IMG/VR virus record: IMGVR_UViG_3300006793_007337
Coordinates: 1-30,567 of that record
Reading direction: 5' to 3' (one strand)
Source: a virus
DNA length: 30,567 bases
The position numbers and the translations under genes are program-made. The notes below the pieces were generated by a model. The model had not been told where the DNA came from. It saw nothing but the letters and a program-made list of their open reading frames with translations, and searched no databases. The number at the start of each line of letters is the position of its first letter. Position 1 is the stretch's first letter. This document shows positions 22,875 through 29,030 of this stretch, in pieces.

Positions 22875-23427
22875 AACCAACTGGACCGTCCGTCTCGGCA
22901 TCAAGACCCACGACCATTGGACTCCGTTTCAATGGGACGGTGAGGACCTCGCCACGGGCATTCATGCCGTATGCAAAGCCGCTCTGAAAGTGAGCGACGA
23001 CGAGTCGCTGGACGACTTGTATATGCTCGGCATTGACCTTGACACCTTCGTCTCCAAGAGCGCTGAGTGCTCCGTCAATTGGGGCATCACCGTGTTCCGA
23101 ACGCAGGGGTATTGGTTCGGCCTTCTTGGCTATCGGGAGCAATACGCTGACAGGGAGTGGGCCACGGCCTGCGCCGACGAGAGCATTCACGCCGCCGTCG
23201 GACAACTGGACCCAAGGAAAACCTGCTCCGCCGTTCCGTGGCGACGAGACATGGTGAACCGCATCATGCCTCGGAACGCCAAAGGCAAGGTCATGAGCCG
23301 CACGCCCGAGGACGCTGACGCCAAGCGCAAGAAGGCGCAGGCGGCCAACCTTGAGATTCGTGAGAACTTCCATCGCTGGGAGGGCAAGGCCAAGTGGGAC
23401 GAACTCGTCGCCAAGCGTAGTGCATGA
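22831..23427 (+). CDS. Hypothetical protein
   Basis: A 198-aa protein with a mixed alpha/beta middle ('GYWFGLLGYREQYADREWATACADESIHAAV') and a basic helical C-terminus rich in Lys/Arg ('ADAKRKKAQAANLEIRENF'). No family recognised. ATG 22831 is preceded by GAGG at 22819-22823. Other in-frame starts are ATG 22825 and ATG 22864, the latter giving only an 11-nt overlap with the upstream gene. The overlap with that gene suggests translation is linked. The basic tail would suit nucleic-acid binding, but this is not shown. Confidence 0.65.
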   Translation: MTTIPTTYLQTMRNETNWTVRLGIKTHDHWTPFQWDGEDLATGIHAVCKAALKVSDDESLDDLYMLGIDLDTFVSKSAECSVNWGITVFRTQGYWFGLLGYREQYADREWATACADESIHAAVGQLDPRKTCSAVPWRRDMVNRIMPRNAKGKVMSRTPEDADAKRKKAQAANLEIRENFHRWEGKAKWDELVAKRSA

Positions 23428-23442
23428 CTATCGGCCGACATC

Positions 23443-23452
23443 TATATATAGG
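23443..23452 (+). promoter_or_regulatory. TATA promoter (TATATATAGG), class with AGTGCCCCC
   Basis: Centred 25 nt from ATG 23473; followed by AGTGCCCCCGTGG as in the promoter at 8393. Both drive small coiled-coil proteins. Confidence 0.75.
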
Positions 23453-23472
23453 AGTGCCCCCGTGGGTGTATC

Positions 23473-23721
23473 ATGGTGCAAATCCTTGAAGAACACAAAG
23501 CGGCCTGCCTTGCTGAACTCCTTGACATTGAGTGTCAAATGTCCCCCGAGCGAATCACGGGCGACGGCGAGTGGGGGCGCATGAGCGACCCACACATTCA
23601 GCGAGAACTCAAGGCGTTGGAGAAGGAGAAGGCCGACTTGGTTCGTCGGTTCCGAGGCATCATGCAATTGCTTGAAGGCGAATGCCGAGACCCGACATGG
23701 GACGAGATTTGGTCGGCTTGA
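23473..23721 (+). CDS. Small coiled-coil hypothetical protein
   Basis: An 82-aa acidic, almost wholly helical protein. Two helices are visible ('EEHKAACLAELLDIE' and 'REKALEKEKADLVRRFRGIMQLLEG'-like), with heptad spacing of Leu/Ile in the second, consistent with a coiled coil or helical hairpin. No family recognised. Its promoter is of the same subclass as that of the coiled-coil gene at 8421, so the two may be expressed together. Two cysteines near the ends have no clear partner. Confidence 0.7.
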   Translation: MVQILEEHKAACLAELLDIECQMSPERITGDGEWGRMSDPHIQRELKALEKEKADLVRRFRGIMQLLEGECRDPTWDEIWSA

Positions 23722-23769
23722 CTCCAAAGTGGGGCCACGACCTCATTCTTTGAACTATCGGCCGCTACC

Positions 23770-23779
23770 TTAATATAGG
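23770..23779 (+). promoter_or_regulatory. TATA promoter (TTAATATAGG)
   Basis: Centred 25 nt upstream of ATG 23800. Followed by GGACCCCCCATGGGAG, a partial palindrome recalling the ACCCC/GGGGT operator of the clamp and primase. Confidence 0.75.
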
Positions 23780-23799
23780 GGACCCCCCATGGGAGTATC

Positions 23800-24012
23800 A
23801 TGGCCGCAACACAAACACCCAACCACCCGACCTGTGAAGCAAGCACACCCTCCAAGTTGAAGCGAGAGTCCCCCACTTGCTCCGTTCGTGGATGCAAGAT
23901 GCCCGCAACACACTTCGTCAAGTCCCGAGACATCCACATGGGCGGTGCCCGAGTCGGCAAGTGTTGCTATCACGCAAATTGCCGCCAATACCTCCGAGAG
24001 CCTCTGTCTTGA
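23800..24012 (+). CDS. Small Cys/His-rich, probably zinc-binding protein
   Basis: A 70-aa protein. Cysteines 27 and 32 (C-x4-C) and C55, C56, H58, C61 form a plausible C-x4-C...C-x2-H-x2-C zinc site, with basic residues between. The N-terminal 25 residues are Thr/Pro-rich and probably disordered. It resembles the small zinc fingers common in archaeal viruses but cannot be assigned. It is a single-gene unit: its own promoter lies just upstream, and its stop (24010-24012) is embedded in the next TATA box. Confidence 0.65.
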   Translation: MAATQTPNHPTCEASTPSKLKRESPTCSVRGCKMPATHFVKSRDIHMGGARVGKCCYHANCRQYLREPLS

Positions 24013-24018
24013 AATAGG
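24009..24018 (+). promoter_or_regulatory. TATA promoter (TTGAAATAGG)
   Basis: Centred 24-25 nt from ATG 24038. Same TATA sequence as the clamp and primase promoters, but without the ACCCC/GGGGT palindrome. Confidence 0.75.
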
Positions 24019-24037
24019 TGGGTGTCGTAGTCCAACC

Positions 24038-24247
24038 ATGCAATACCTCATCACCATTCGGTTTGAGCACGAGACCGTGGAACTGACTCACGACGGCACG
24101 CTGAGCGAAGCCCTCAAGGCCGCTTGGGCCGAGTGTAGGACCCGCAAGGCTCAGCCCGCTCACATCACCTGCCTACGACAAGACGCCACCGTTGAGGTGG
24201 ACGAGGATGGCTGGGAAACTGTCTCCCCGATTGCACGAGCCTCATGA
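24038..24247 (+). CDS. Small hypothetical protein
   Basis: A 69-aa protein with a strand-strand-helix start ('YLITIRFEHETVELTHDG', then 'LSEALKAAWAECRTR') and a final strand pair ('ITCLRQDATVEVDEDGWETV'), which would make a compact alpha/beta fold. No family recognised. ATG 24038 comes from promoter spacing. It starts a unit that may run on through the two following small genes into the collagen-like fibre gene, since no other TATA element is seen between 24038 and 24911. Confidence 0.65.
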   Translation: MQYLITIRFEHETVELTHDGTLSEALKAAWAECRTRKAQPAHITCLRQDATVEVDEDGWETVSPIARAS

Positions 24248-24281
24248 AGCCTCAAGAACCCCGACTGCAAACACTACACCA

Positions 24282-24626
24282 ATGCACGACGAGGGGGATG
24301 CGAACATAGCCATGAATTGGGTCGTAGCAGGCAAGCAGTCTATGGAAATGCACGGCTACTTGCCGAGCAACCAAGACGAACCCGCCGTCATGGTCAAGAC
24401 CTCGGGGTCGGGCGTGTGGACCTTCAAGTTCACCGACCGCAAGGGCACGGGTCGCATTCAAGTCTCCAAGGGAGCGGACTACAACCCGCTGGACCTCATA
24501 GAGACGCTTTATCACCACATCACCAACCTCCCGAGAGAAACACCCAATAACCCCAAGGAGCAGACGATTGACTACGACGATTCTGTCATGCAATTTGATG
24601 CGAACTTTAGGGGCGAATGGGAATGA
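24282..24626 (+). CDS. Hypothetical protein
   Basis: A 114-aa protein. The best coding signal begins near 24282-24312 and includes 'VMVKTSGSGVWTFKFTDRKG' and a helix 'LDLIETLYHHITNL'. ATG 24207 is in frame and follows a GAGGTGG site, but the added 25 residues overlap the upstream gene by 41 nt and use codons rare in this window (AGA, ACA, GCA), so I chose 24282; ATG 24312 is also possible. The C-terminus is acidic. No family recognised. The end overlaps the next gene by 4 nt. Confidence 0.6.
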   Translation: MHDEGDANIAMNWVVAGKQSMEMHGYLPSNQDEPAVMVKTSGSGVWTFKFTDRKGTGRIQVSKGADYNPLDLIETLYHHITNLPRETPNNPKEQTIDYDDSVMQFDANFRGEWE

Positions 24627-24910
24627 TGGCGTGGACGGTCAAGGCTGACGATGGTGCCGTCCTAACTTCCGTATTCCAAGTGGATTCATGGGGCGACCTC
24701 GTGGTTGTCGCTGACCTCATAGAGGAGAACGAGGAATGGACCATTGAAACGGCCGAGGAGTCGTTCACCTTGCTCCAACCCAAGGGTGATTCACACCAAT
24801 ACCTCGCCGCCTTGTTCGGGGCTGGGAACCCGCCATCAATTGACACGACGAAGCCCTTCATGAACTACCGTTCGGGCTTGTTGTCGTTTGATGTGTGGGA
24901 GGTCAAGTGA
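24623..24910 (+). CDS. Hypothetical protein upstream of the fibre gene
   Basis: A 95-aa acidic protein with alternating strands ('GAVLTSVFQVDSWGDLVVVADLI', 'EWTIETAEESFTLLQP') suggesting a small beta-rich fold. Three ATGs are in frame (24617, 24623, 24626); 24623 overlaps the upstream stop as ATGA. The gene ends immediately before the TTG start of the collagen-like fibre and contains that gene's Shine-Dalgarno site, so the two are tightly coupled. A fibre-assembly or tail accessory role is possible from position only. Confidence 0.65.
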   Translation: MMAWTVKADDGAVLTSVFQVDSWGDLVVVADLIEENEEWTIETAEESFTLLQPKGDSHQYLAALFGAGNPPSIDTTKPFMNYRSGLLSFDVWEVK

Positions 24911-26731
24911 TTGCCCGAGACTCCCGAGGAACTCCGCTCCCTTTTGCGAGGGGCTGGCCTACCCGTCTTTGAGACTGAATCCTACAAGGAACTCCGCTAT
25001 CGTGCCCAGCGTGCTGGCTTAGTGTCCTCCACGACCTCCACAGGGACCGCCACGGGCCTCCAAGGCCCTCGGGGTCCCCAAGGCCCAGCAGGACAAAGGG
25101 GGGCCACAGGAGCGACAGGAGCGGCAGGAACCGCTGGTGCTACGGGCGCCACGGGCGCGACAGGTGCCGCAGGCCCAGCAGGAGCGGACGGCTCTGATGG
25201 AGCGGACGGTGCGACAGGACCCACAGGACCCGCAGGAGCCACAGGAGCCGCTGGTGCTGACGGAGCAGATGGCTCCGATGGTGCTACGGGACCCACAGGA
25301 CCCACGGGACCCGCAGGGGCAGATGGCTCTGACGGTGCTGATGGAGCGCAAGGTCCAGTCGGTCCGATAGGACCTCAAGGTCCCGCTGGCTCAGATGGCT
25401 CAGATGGCTCCGATGGTGCAGATGGTGCCGCAGGCCCAGCAGGACCCCAAGGCCCAGCAGGAAATGACGGTGCTGATGGTGCAGATGGCTCTGACGGAGC
25501 CACAGGTCCCGCTGGTCCCATTGGACCCCAAGGCCCTGCTGGTGCGGACGGTGCGGACGGTGCTGATGGTTCTGATGGTGCGGCTGGCCCTGCTGGACCC
25601 GCTGGACCCGCTGGCCCTGCTGGTGCTGATGGCTCAGACGGAGCAGACGGGGCGGCTGGACCTGCTGGCCCTGCTGGACCCATAGGTCCACAAGGACCCG
25701 CTGGTGCAGATGGGAACACGATTGACCTTCCATCGCTCCCAGCAGACACACAACTTGCCGACGCCGACTTAATTCTCATTGACGCAGGGGCTAATGGGAC
25801 CAATAAGAAAACCACATTCACCGAGGTCAAGGAGTGGATTCGGGGCGAAGGTGTTCGGGTTGGTAGGGATGGCGGAGTCAATCAGTTGAGAATCCGAGAC
25901 TCAAGGGACGACGGGGAACTGACGCCCGATGACTTCCTCAATCAGATGGTCCACTTTGACTTCACCGACGACATGGCTGGTTCACCAAACAGTTGGGATG
26001 CAGTCTTGACAATGAAGGGTTGGACTGATTCATACCGTGTGTTTCAAATCTATTCTTCGGCTTCAAGTGAGGGGACGGACCAAACAAGAAAGGACACCGA
26101 GCCGCTGTATTTCCGTAGCGGAGAGGATGCAGGTTGGGGTGCTACACGGGAGATTATGACCTTCGCTGGGACAACCCCGAACGCTGACGGTGCGGCTAAT
26201 CAAATCCTACAAACCGACGGTGCTGGGACGCTCTCGTGGGCGGACCTACCTACTAACCCTGCACTCTCACAATACGAACGATATGAACTTGATTCGTCCA
26301 TTCCAGCGGCCAACGGAACAACCGTGCTTTTGACATTTGGTGTGGGTTCGGGTCCTCACCTCAAATCCACCTACAACCCAGCAATAACTGCGTGGGCTGT
26401 CAATCCAGCAAACACTCACATTGACATACTGGCGAATGGGTTGTATCAATTCACCTTTCAAGCCTTCATGGCCTCATTGGGAACTTCTCAAGCCGATTAT
26501 CGGATAGCAATTTCAACGAGTCCGTCGCTCACGGGAGACTTGCTTATGGTCCGCAATAGGACATCCTATGTGGACCGCCACACATCAGTCGGCACGGCCA
26601 CGGTGTATTTGACGGCGGGGGCCACGGTTTATTTCAGCGTTTTCAAGGGTGGAGGCAACGCCTACGAACTCGGTGGGACATTGGCTGGCCCCGAACTCCG
26701 AACATTCATTGACATGAGGAGGGTTCAATGA
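24911..26731 (+). CDS. Collagen-like tail fibre with a C1q-like C-terminal head
   Basis: A 606-aa protein from a TTG codon that directly follows the upstream stop; GGGAGGT at 24897-24903, 7 nt before, supports it. Residues about 1-47 form a short helical N-terminus, likely the tail-binding part. Residues about 48-265 are uninterrupted Gly-X-Y triplets (over 70), mainly GPA, GAD, GSD and GAT, which would fold as a collagen triple helix. A linker with 'DLPSLPADTQLADADLILID' is typical of phage fibre junctions. The last ~150 residues ('GLYQFTFQAF', 'GATVYFSVFKGGG') look like a trimeric C1q/TNF-like jelly roll suited to receptor binding. The DNA of the triplet region is internally repetitive and may vary in repeat number. 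Confidence 0.85.
   Translation: MPETPEELRSLLRGAGLPVFETESYKELRYRAQRAGLVSSTTSTGTATGLQGPRGPQGPAGQRGATGATGAAGTAGATGATGATGAAGPAGADGSDGADGATGPTGPAGATGAAGADGADGSDGATGPTGPTGPAGADGSDGADGAQGPVGPIGPQGPAGSDGSDGSDGADGAAGPAGPQGPAGNDGADGADGSDGATGPAGPIGPQGPAGADGADGADGSDGAAGPAGPAGPAGPAGADGSDGADGAAGPAGPAGPIGPQGPAGADGNTIDLPSLPADTQLADADLILIDAGANGTNKKTTFTEVKEWIRGEGVRVGRDGGVNQLRIRDSRDDGELTPDDFLNQMVHFDFTDDMAGSPNSWDAVLTMKGWTDSYRVFQIYSSASSEGTDQTRKDTEPLYFRSGEDAGWGATREIMTFAGTTPNADGAANQILQTDGAGTLSWADLPTNPALSQYERYELDSSIPAANGTTVLLTFGVGSGPHLKSTYNPAITAWAVNPANTHIDILANGLYQFTFQAFMASLGTSQADYRIAISTSPSLTGDLLMVRNRTSYVDRHTSVGTATVYLTAGATVYFSVFKGGGNAYELGGTLAGPELRTFIDMRRVQ
25062..25707 (+). repeat. Gly-X-Y coding repeat tract
   Basis: Degenerate 9- and 18-bp units such as GGTGCTGAT, GGCTCTGAC and GGACCCGCT code the collagen-like triplets. 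Synonymous variation between units is considerable, so the tract is not a recent simple expansion. Recombination between units could change fibre length. Confidence 0.85.
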
Positions 26732-26904
26732 TGCTGACACAATTAGAGACACGATACCCCGACCACGATTGGGGCACAATGGATATACTGCCCATCATTT
26801 TGATGTCGGGAAGTGGCGAATACAGGGTCAATGAAGCCCTTTGGCCCTACACTACATACCCCACTCCTCCCACTTCGGACGAAATCAAAGCGTGGTTCGC
26901 ATGA
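26728..26904 (+). CDS. 58-aa fibre-associated protein, possibly an assembly chaperone
   Basis: ATG 26728 overlaps the fibre stop (ATGA) and follows GAGGAGGG at 26716-26723. The product ends in 'YPTPPTSDEIKAWFA', a Pro-Thr-rich segment followed by an amphipathic helix with Trp. Short proteins with such a 'PT..E...W' ending, like XkdW and related small genes, often follow tail-fibre genes in phages. Assignment as a fibre-associated or chaperone protein is an inference from ending and position. The next gene starts inside its stop codon. Confidence 0.6.
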   Translation: MMLTQLETRYPDHDWGTMDILPIILMSGSGEYRVNEALWPYTTYPTPPTSDEIKAWFA

Positions 26905-27005
26905 ACGAAGAGTGCGAGCCTAATGGATGCAAGGACAAGGACTACGAAGAGTGGTGTCTGGCCTGCAAAATCCGCTGGGCTATTTGGTTCGGTCGGGCCT
27001 ATTGA
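26901..27005 (+). CDS. 34-aa micro zinc protein
   Basis: ATG 26901 overlaps the upstream stop (ATGA). The 34-residue product has C5-x4-C10-x8-C19-x2-C22, enough for one zinc site, followed by a Trp-rich end ('IRWAIWFGRAY'). It is too short for family assignment. The overlap, intact cysteine pattern and position at the end of the fibre operon argue that it is translated. It ends 1 nt before the promoter at 27006. Confidence 0.55.
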   Translation: MNEECEPNGCKDKDYEEWCLACKIRWAIWFGRAY

Positions 27006-27015
27006 TTCATATAGG
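27006..27015 (+). promoter_or_regulatory. TATA promoter (TTCATATAGG)
   Basis: Centred 26 nt upstream of ATG 27037; same TATA sequence as at 4241. Confidence 0.7.
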
Positions 27016-27036
27016 GGAAGCCGCCACGCAATACAC

Positions 27037-27366
27037 ATGAGTTCCGATGAAATCGTCGCAGTTCTTGCCCTACTCGGCATCGTTGCCGCAGTCGCATACC
27101 GAGCCTACTTGAAACACAAGCCCGCCATTGACGAGATTCTTGAGGATGGGTTGTCGCTTGACGACTTGGACGACATCAAGGAACTCGCAGAGGACGCCAA
27201 GGAGGACATTGAGGAGGTCGTGAACCTCGTCTCGTCGCTCCCCAAGACCAAGACGGAACTCAAGGGACTCAAGAAGAACGAACTCGTGGCCCTCGCTGAG
27301 GAACACAACCTTGACATTGAAGGCACGAAGGCCGACCTCGTGGAACGCCTTCTCCCACTTCTCTGA
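27037..27366 (+). CDS. Membrane-anchored protein with C-terminal SAP domain
   Basis: A 109-aa protein. Residues about 5-24 form a hydrophobic span (IVAVLALLGIVAAVAYRAYL) followed by Lys/His. Residues about 30-65 are an acidic helix rich in Asp/Glu. Residues about 74-109 match a SAP domain: 'LKGLKKNELVALAEEHNLDIEGTKADLVERLL' has the two helices, the conserved Gly and the 'K.DLVERL' ending. SAP domains usually bind DNA, so this protein may tether DNA or a DNA-bound complex to the host membrane. Start from promoter spacing, excluding upstream in-frame codons. The stop lies 1 nt from the stop of the convergent gene. Confidence 0.75.
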   Translation: MSSDEIVAVLALLGIVAAVAYRAYLKHKPAIDEILEDGLSLDDLDDIKELAEDAKEDIEEVVNLVSSLPKTKTELKGLKKNELVALAEEHNLDIEGTKADLVERLLPLL

Positions 27367-27367
27367 T

Positions 27368-27619
27368 TCAGTCGCCCGTGTGATACGCCGAAAAGGCGGT
27401 CGGGTCAAAGACTCGGTATTCCTTGCGGTTCGTGTAGCCGACATTCCTTCCGAGCACGCCAGCCTCCTTGATGGATGCCGCTTTGACCAAGTGTTGAAGC
27501 GTGCGGACATGAGCATTGACGCCCATCCCACGCAGGATGTCGCACATCTCAGCGACCGTCAGCCAGCGGTCTTGAGGCAGTCGGTGGAACTGCCGTAGGA
27601 TTTGCTGGTGGCGGGGCAT
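27368..27619 (-). CDS. Minus-strand helix-turn-helix protein
   Basis: An 83-aa protein and the only confident protein gene on the minus strand. On that strand AGGAGG lies 4 nt before the ATG at 27619, one of the strongest Shine-Dalgarno sites here. Residues about 18-48 ('RWLTVAEMCDILRGMGVNAHVRTLQHLV') suit a helix-turn-helix with recognition helix, followed by a wing-like 'KEYRVFDP'. It is probably a regulator. A sequence resembling a TATA box (TATTTCAA) on its strand overlaps the plus-strand TATA at 27643, so the two divergent genes may share a promoter region. It converges on the SAP gene with only 1 nt between stops. Confidence 0.7.
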   Translation of the reverse strand: MPRHQQILRQFHRLPQDRWLTVAEMCDILRGMGVNAHVRTLQHLVKAASIKEAGVLGRNVGYTNRKEYRVFDPTAFSAYHTGD

Positions 27620-27642
27620 TGACCCTCCTCACGGCGGCACGG

Positions 27643-27652
27643 TTGAAATAGG
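27643..27652 (+). promoter_or_regulatory. TATA promoter (TTGAAATAGG), possibly divergent
   Basis: Centred 25 nt from ATG 27673. It lies 24-33 nt upstream of the divergent minus-strand HTH gene, which could repress it by binding here. Confidence 0.7.
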
Positions 27653-27672
27653 TGGTGGTGCCGTCCGAGTGC

Positions 27673-27837
27673 ATGGCCAAGCGATATGACGACGACGAAG
27701 TGCCGATTGTGAAGAAGCACATCTGCATCGTGTGCAAGCGTTCGGGACGCACGGGGACAAAGAGCCTCGTGGCTGATGGATGGCTTGACACCGCTAAGGG
27801 GCTGGTCTGCCCTGCTTGCCCCGAACCCGAGGCGTGA
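27673..27837 (+). CDS. 54-aa zinc-ribbon protein
   Basis: Two cysteine pairs, C18-x2-C21 and C46-x2-C49 (CIVC and CPAC), with 24 residues between, are the standard zinc-ribbon layout. The N-terminus mixes acidic and basic residues and the middle contains 'DGWLDTAKGLV', a typical strand before the second knuckle. Start set by promoter spacing from 27643. Such tiny ribbons can act in transcription or as adaptor proteins; function here unknown. The next gene starts 2 nt after its stop. Confidence 0.7.
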   Translation: MAKRYDDDEVPIVKKHICIVCKRSGRTGTKSLVADGWLDTAKGLVCPACPEPEA

Positions 27838-27839
27838 GC

Positions 27840-27980
27840 ATGACCCAAGGACTCCGCAAGCCCAAGAGGGAGTGTGAGAACACATTCTGCCGACGGCTCA
27901 TCAGCAACCAATATCCACTTTGTCGCATCTGCGGCACTTGCGCTCGCCTTCGTAGGGAAGGCAATTCCATTAAGCGCTGA
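27840..27980 (+). CDS. 46-aa Cys-rich zinc-binding protein
   Basis: ATG 27840 begins 2 nt after the upstream stop. The product has C12-x4-C17 and C28-x2-C31-x2-C34, plus many Arg/Lys residues, so it probably binds zinc and nucleic acid. It forms a two-gene unit with the zinc ribbon upstream. The GAGGCGTGA just before the start may serve as a weak Shine-Dalgarno site. It is too small for family assignment. Confidence 0.6.
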   Translation: MTQGLRKPKRECENTFCRRLISNQYPLCRICGTCARLRREGNSIKR

Positions 27981-28003
27981 TTGAGCGACATTTACCGCAA
28001 CCG

Positions 28004-28017
28004 TGAAAAACGATAGG
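28004..28017 (+). promoter_or_regulatory. Weak TATA-like element
   Basis: TGAAAAACGATAGG, centred 20-25 nt before ATG 28034, and the start region GTGGGTGTAGCATG resembles GTGGGTGTATCATG at 23463. It departs from the consensus in the core. Confidence 0.45.
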
Positions 28018-28033
28018 CGAGTGTGGGTGTAGC

Positions 28034-28660
28034 ATGGATGTGGATGACGACGATTGGAACGACGGCCCCGAGGCGGAAGTTCTTGACATTGACACATGGG
28101 GCAAGGGAGGCCAGACGGAAGGGCTGGACGACGCTCTGATACGCTGGGTGGCGCTTCTGATGGTGCAGGGCTACAAAGAACACGAGGTCATGCGTCGTCT
28201 CGGAGAAGCCGATTTGGATAGGCGACTCACCCGAGGTGAACAAACCCGCCTTATGCGACTTGCGAGGATGGAATCAGAGGACCTTCGCCACCTCTCCATA
28301 GCCAAAGCCGAAATGGGCGACACCGATTGGCTAAGGTTGGACTCATACGCACGACGAAAGCGAATGCTGACGCTCACGGAGGGACTCGTTCACCAAGCAC
28401 ACGCCATGGCTGACAATGTGAGCAAACTGAACAATGTCTCCTTCATGGCGGCGAACCTCGTCAAGCAACAGGACCAATTGGATAAGATGAGTGGCGCTCA
28501 AGACGCCAAGCCACAGGTCGTGGTGAACATTGGCTACGACCCAATAGAGCAGTTCCGTTCCGTGGTGCAGGAAGAACTGCGAACCATAGACGATGCGGTG
28601 AGGATTATTCCAGCCGATAGGGACGATTCAGAGGCCGACGAAACCGACGACGAGAATTGA
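28034..28660 (+). CDS. Possible small terminase subunit or DNA-binding protein
   Basis: A 208-aa protein with acidic ends (MDVDDDDWNDG and DDSEADETDDEN). Residues about 35-60 ('DDALIRWVALLMVQGYKEHEVMRRLG') suit a helix-turn-helix, the next ~90 residues are long helices with Gln/Asn/Lys ('VSKLNNVSFMAANLVKQQDQLDKM'), and 'QVVVNIGYDPIEQF' is a strand before the tail. HTH plus helical oligomerisation region is the layout of small terminase subunits, and the gene sits right beside a repeat-rich non-coding region that could be the packaging site. The large subunit is not visible in the window, so a replication initiator or regulator is equally possible. Confidence 0.45.
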   Translation: MDVDDDDWNDGPEAEVLDIDTWGKGGQTEGLDDALIRWVALLMVQGYKEHEVMRRLGEADLDRRLTRGEQTRLMRLARMESEDLRHLSIAKAEMGDTDWLRLDSYARRKRMLTLTEGLVHQAHAMADNVSKLNNVSFMAANLVKQQDQLDKMSGAQDAKPQVVVNIGYDPIEQFRSVVQEELRTIDDAVRIIPADRDDSEADETDDEN

Positions 28661-28675
28661 TTCATAACCGATGGG

Positions 28676-28799
28676 GATTGAACCGATACCTGCGGAACTT
28701 GCCGTTGATTTAGCCGATACTTGCGACACTCGGCATGGATTTAGCCGATACTTGCGAGGTCGGAGGTTGATTTAGCCGATACCTTCGGCAGGACGCGTT
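28676..28799. repeat. Four tandem 31-bp repeats (iteron-like)
   Basis: Units start at 28676, 28707, 28738 and 28769, exactly 31 bp apart. The second and third share GATTTAGCCGATACTTGCG; the first (GATTGAACCGATACCTGCG) and fourth (GATTTAGCCGATACCTTCG) are variants. The other ~12 bp vary. An exact 31-bp period is three helical turns, so proteins bound to each unit would align on one face. Candidate origin, terminase site or operator array. Confidence 0.85.
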
Positions 28800-28979
28800 G
28801 TTTTGGTCTCGTGTTGGCTTCGCCCGCTCGGTCGGGCTGACGCTCAAGGGGTTATAAACCTTTAGGTGTAGCGTTCTCTTTAGGTCAAAGGAGAATGTAG
28901 GGGAGGAAAGATTATATACCCCCTGCGGCGGGGGTCGGCGTGGCGGGTGCTTTGGCCGCTTGCGCTTCATCTGCCCCAT
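28710..28979 (-). CDS. Doubtful minus-strand small protein across the iterons
   Basis: The minus-strand CTTTATAGGG element (29001-29010) lies 26 nt before an ATG at 28979, the leaderless spacing used elsewhere. The 89-codon frame begins with a very basic stretch (KRKRPKHPPRRPPP) and then runs through the 31-bp repeats, where its sequence simply reflects the repeated DNA. Composition is unlike other proteins in the window. Either a small basic protein or a transcript without coding function; I would not rely on it as a gene. Confidence 0.2.
   Translation of the reverse strand: MGQMKRKRPKHPPRRPPPQGVYNLSSPTFSFDLKRTLHLKVYNPLSVSPTERAKPTRDQNNASCRRYRLNQPPTSQVSAKSMPSVASIG
28843..28900. repeat. TATAAA/GCGTTCTC module, copy 1
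   Basis: TATAAA at 28853-28858, then CCTTTAGGTGTA, then GCGTTCTC at 28871-28878. The same two boxes recur with identical 12-bp spacing at 29004-29029 and, inverted, at 30028-30053. Similarity extends into AAAGGAGAATGTAGG (28887-28901), matched in the inverted copy. Confidence 0.7.
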
Positions 28980-29000
28980 GTTGGGACCTAAAGCATTTGA

Positions 29001-29030
29001 CCCTATAAAGGTTTGGGTGTGGCGTTCTCC
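29001..29030. repeat. TATAAA/GCGTTCTC module, copy 2, with minus-strand promoter
   Basis: TATAAA 29004-29009 and GCGTTCTC 29022-29029. Read on the minus strand, CTTTATAGGG resembles the viral TATA element and would direct leftward transcription towards the iterons. The region 28800-29264 otherwise shows no supported gene. Confidence 0.6.

Noticed and set aside
24997-25881. Long alternative frames on both strands in the collagen tract
   Set aside because: They are shadows of the GC-rich Gly-X-Y repeats; only the plus-strand frame continues into non-repetitive, fibre-like sequence.
28676-28799. CRISPR array
   Set aside because: The period is only 31 bp with ~12-bp variable parts, too short for spacers, and no cas operon is present. 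The lone Cas4-like gene belongs to a recombination cluster.
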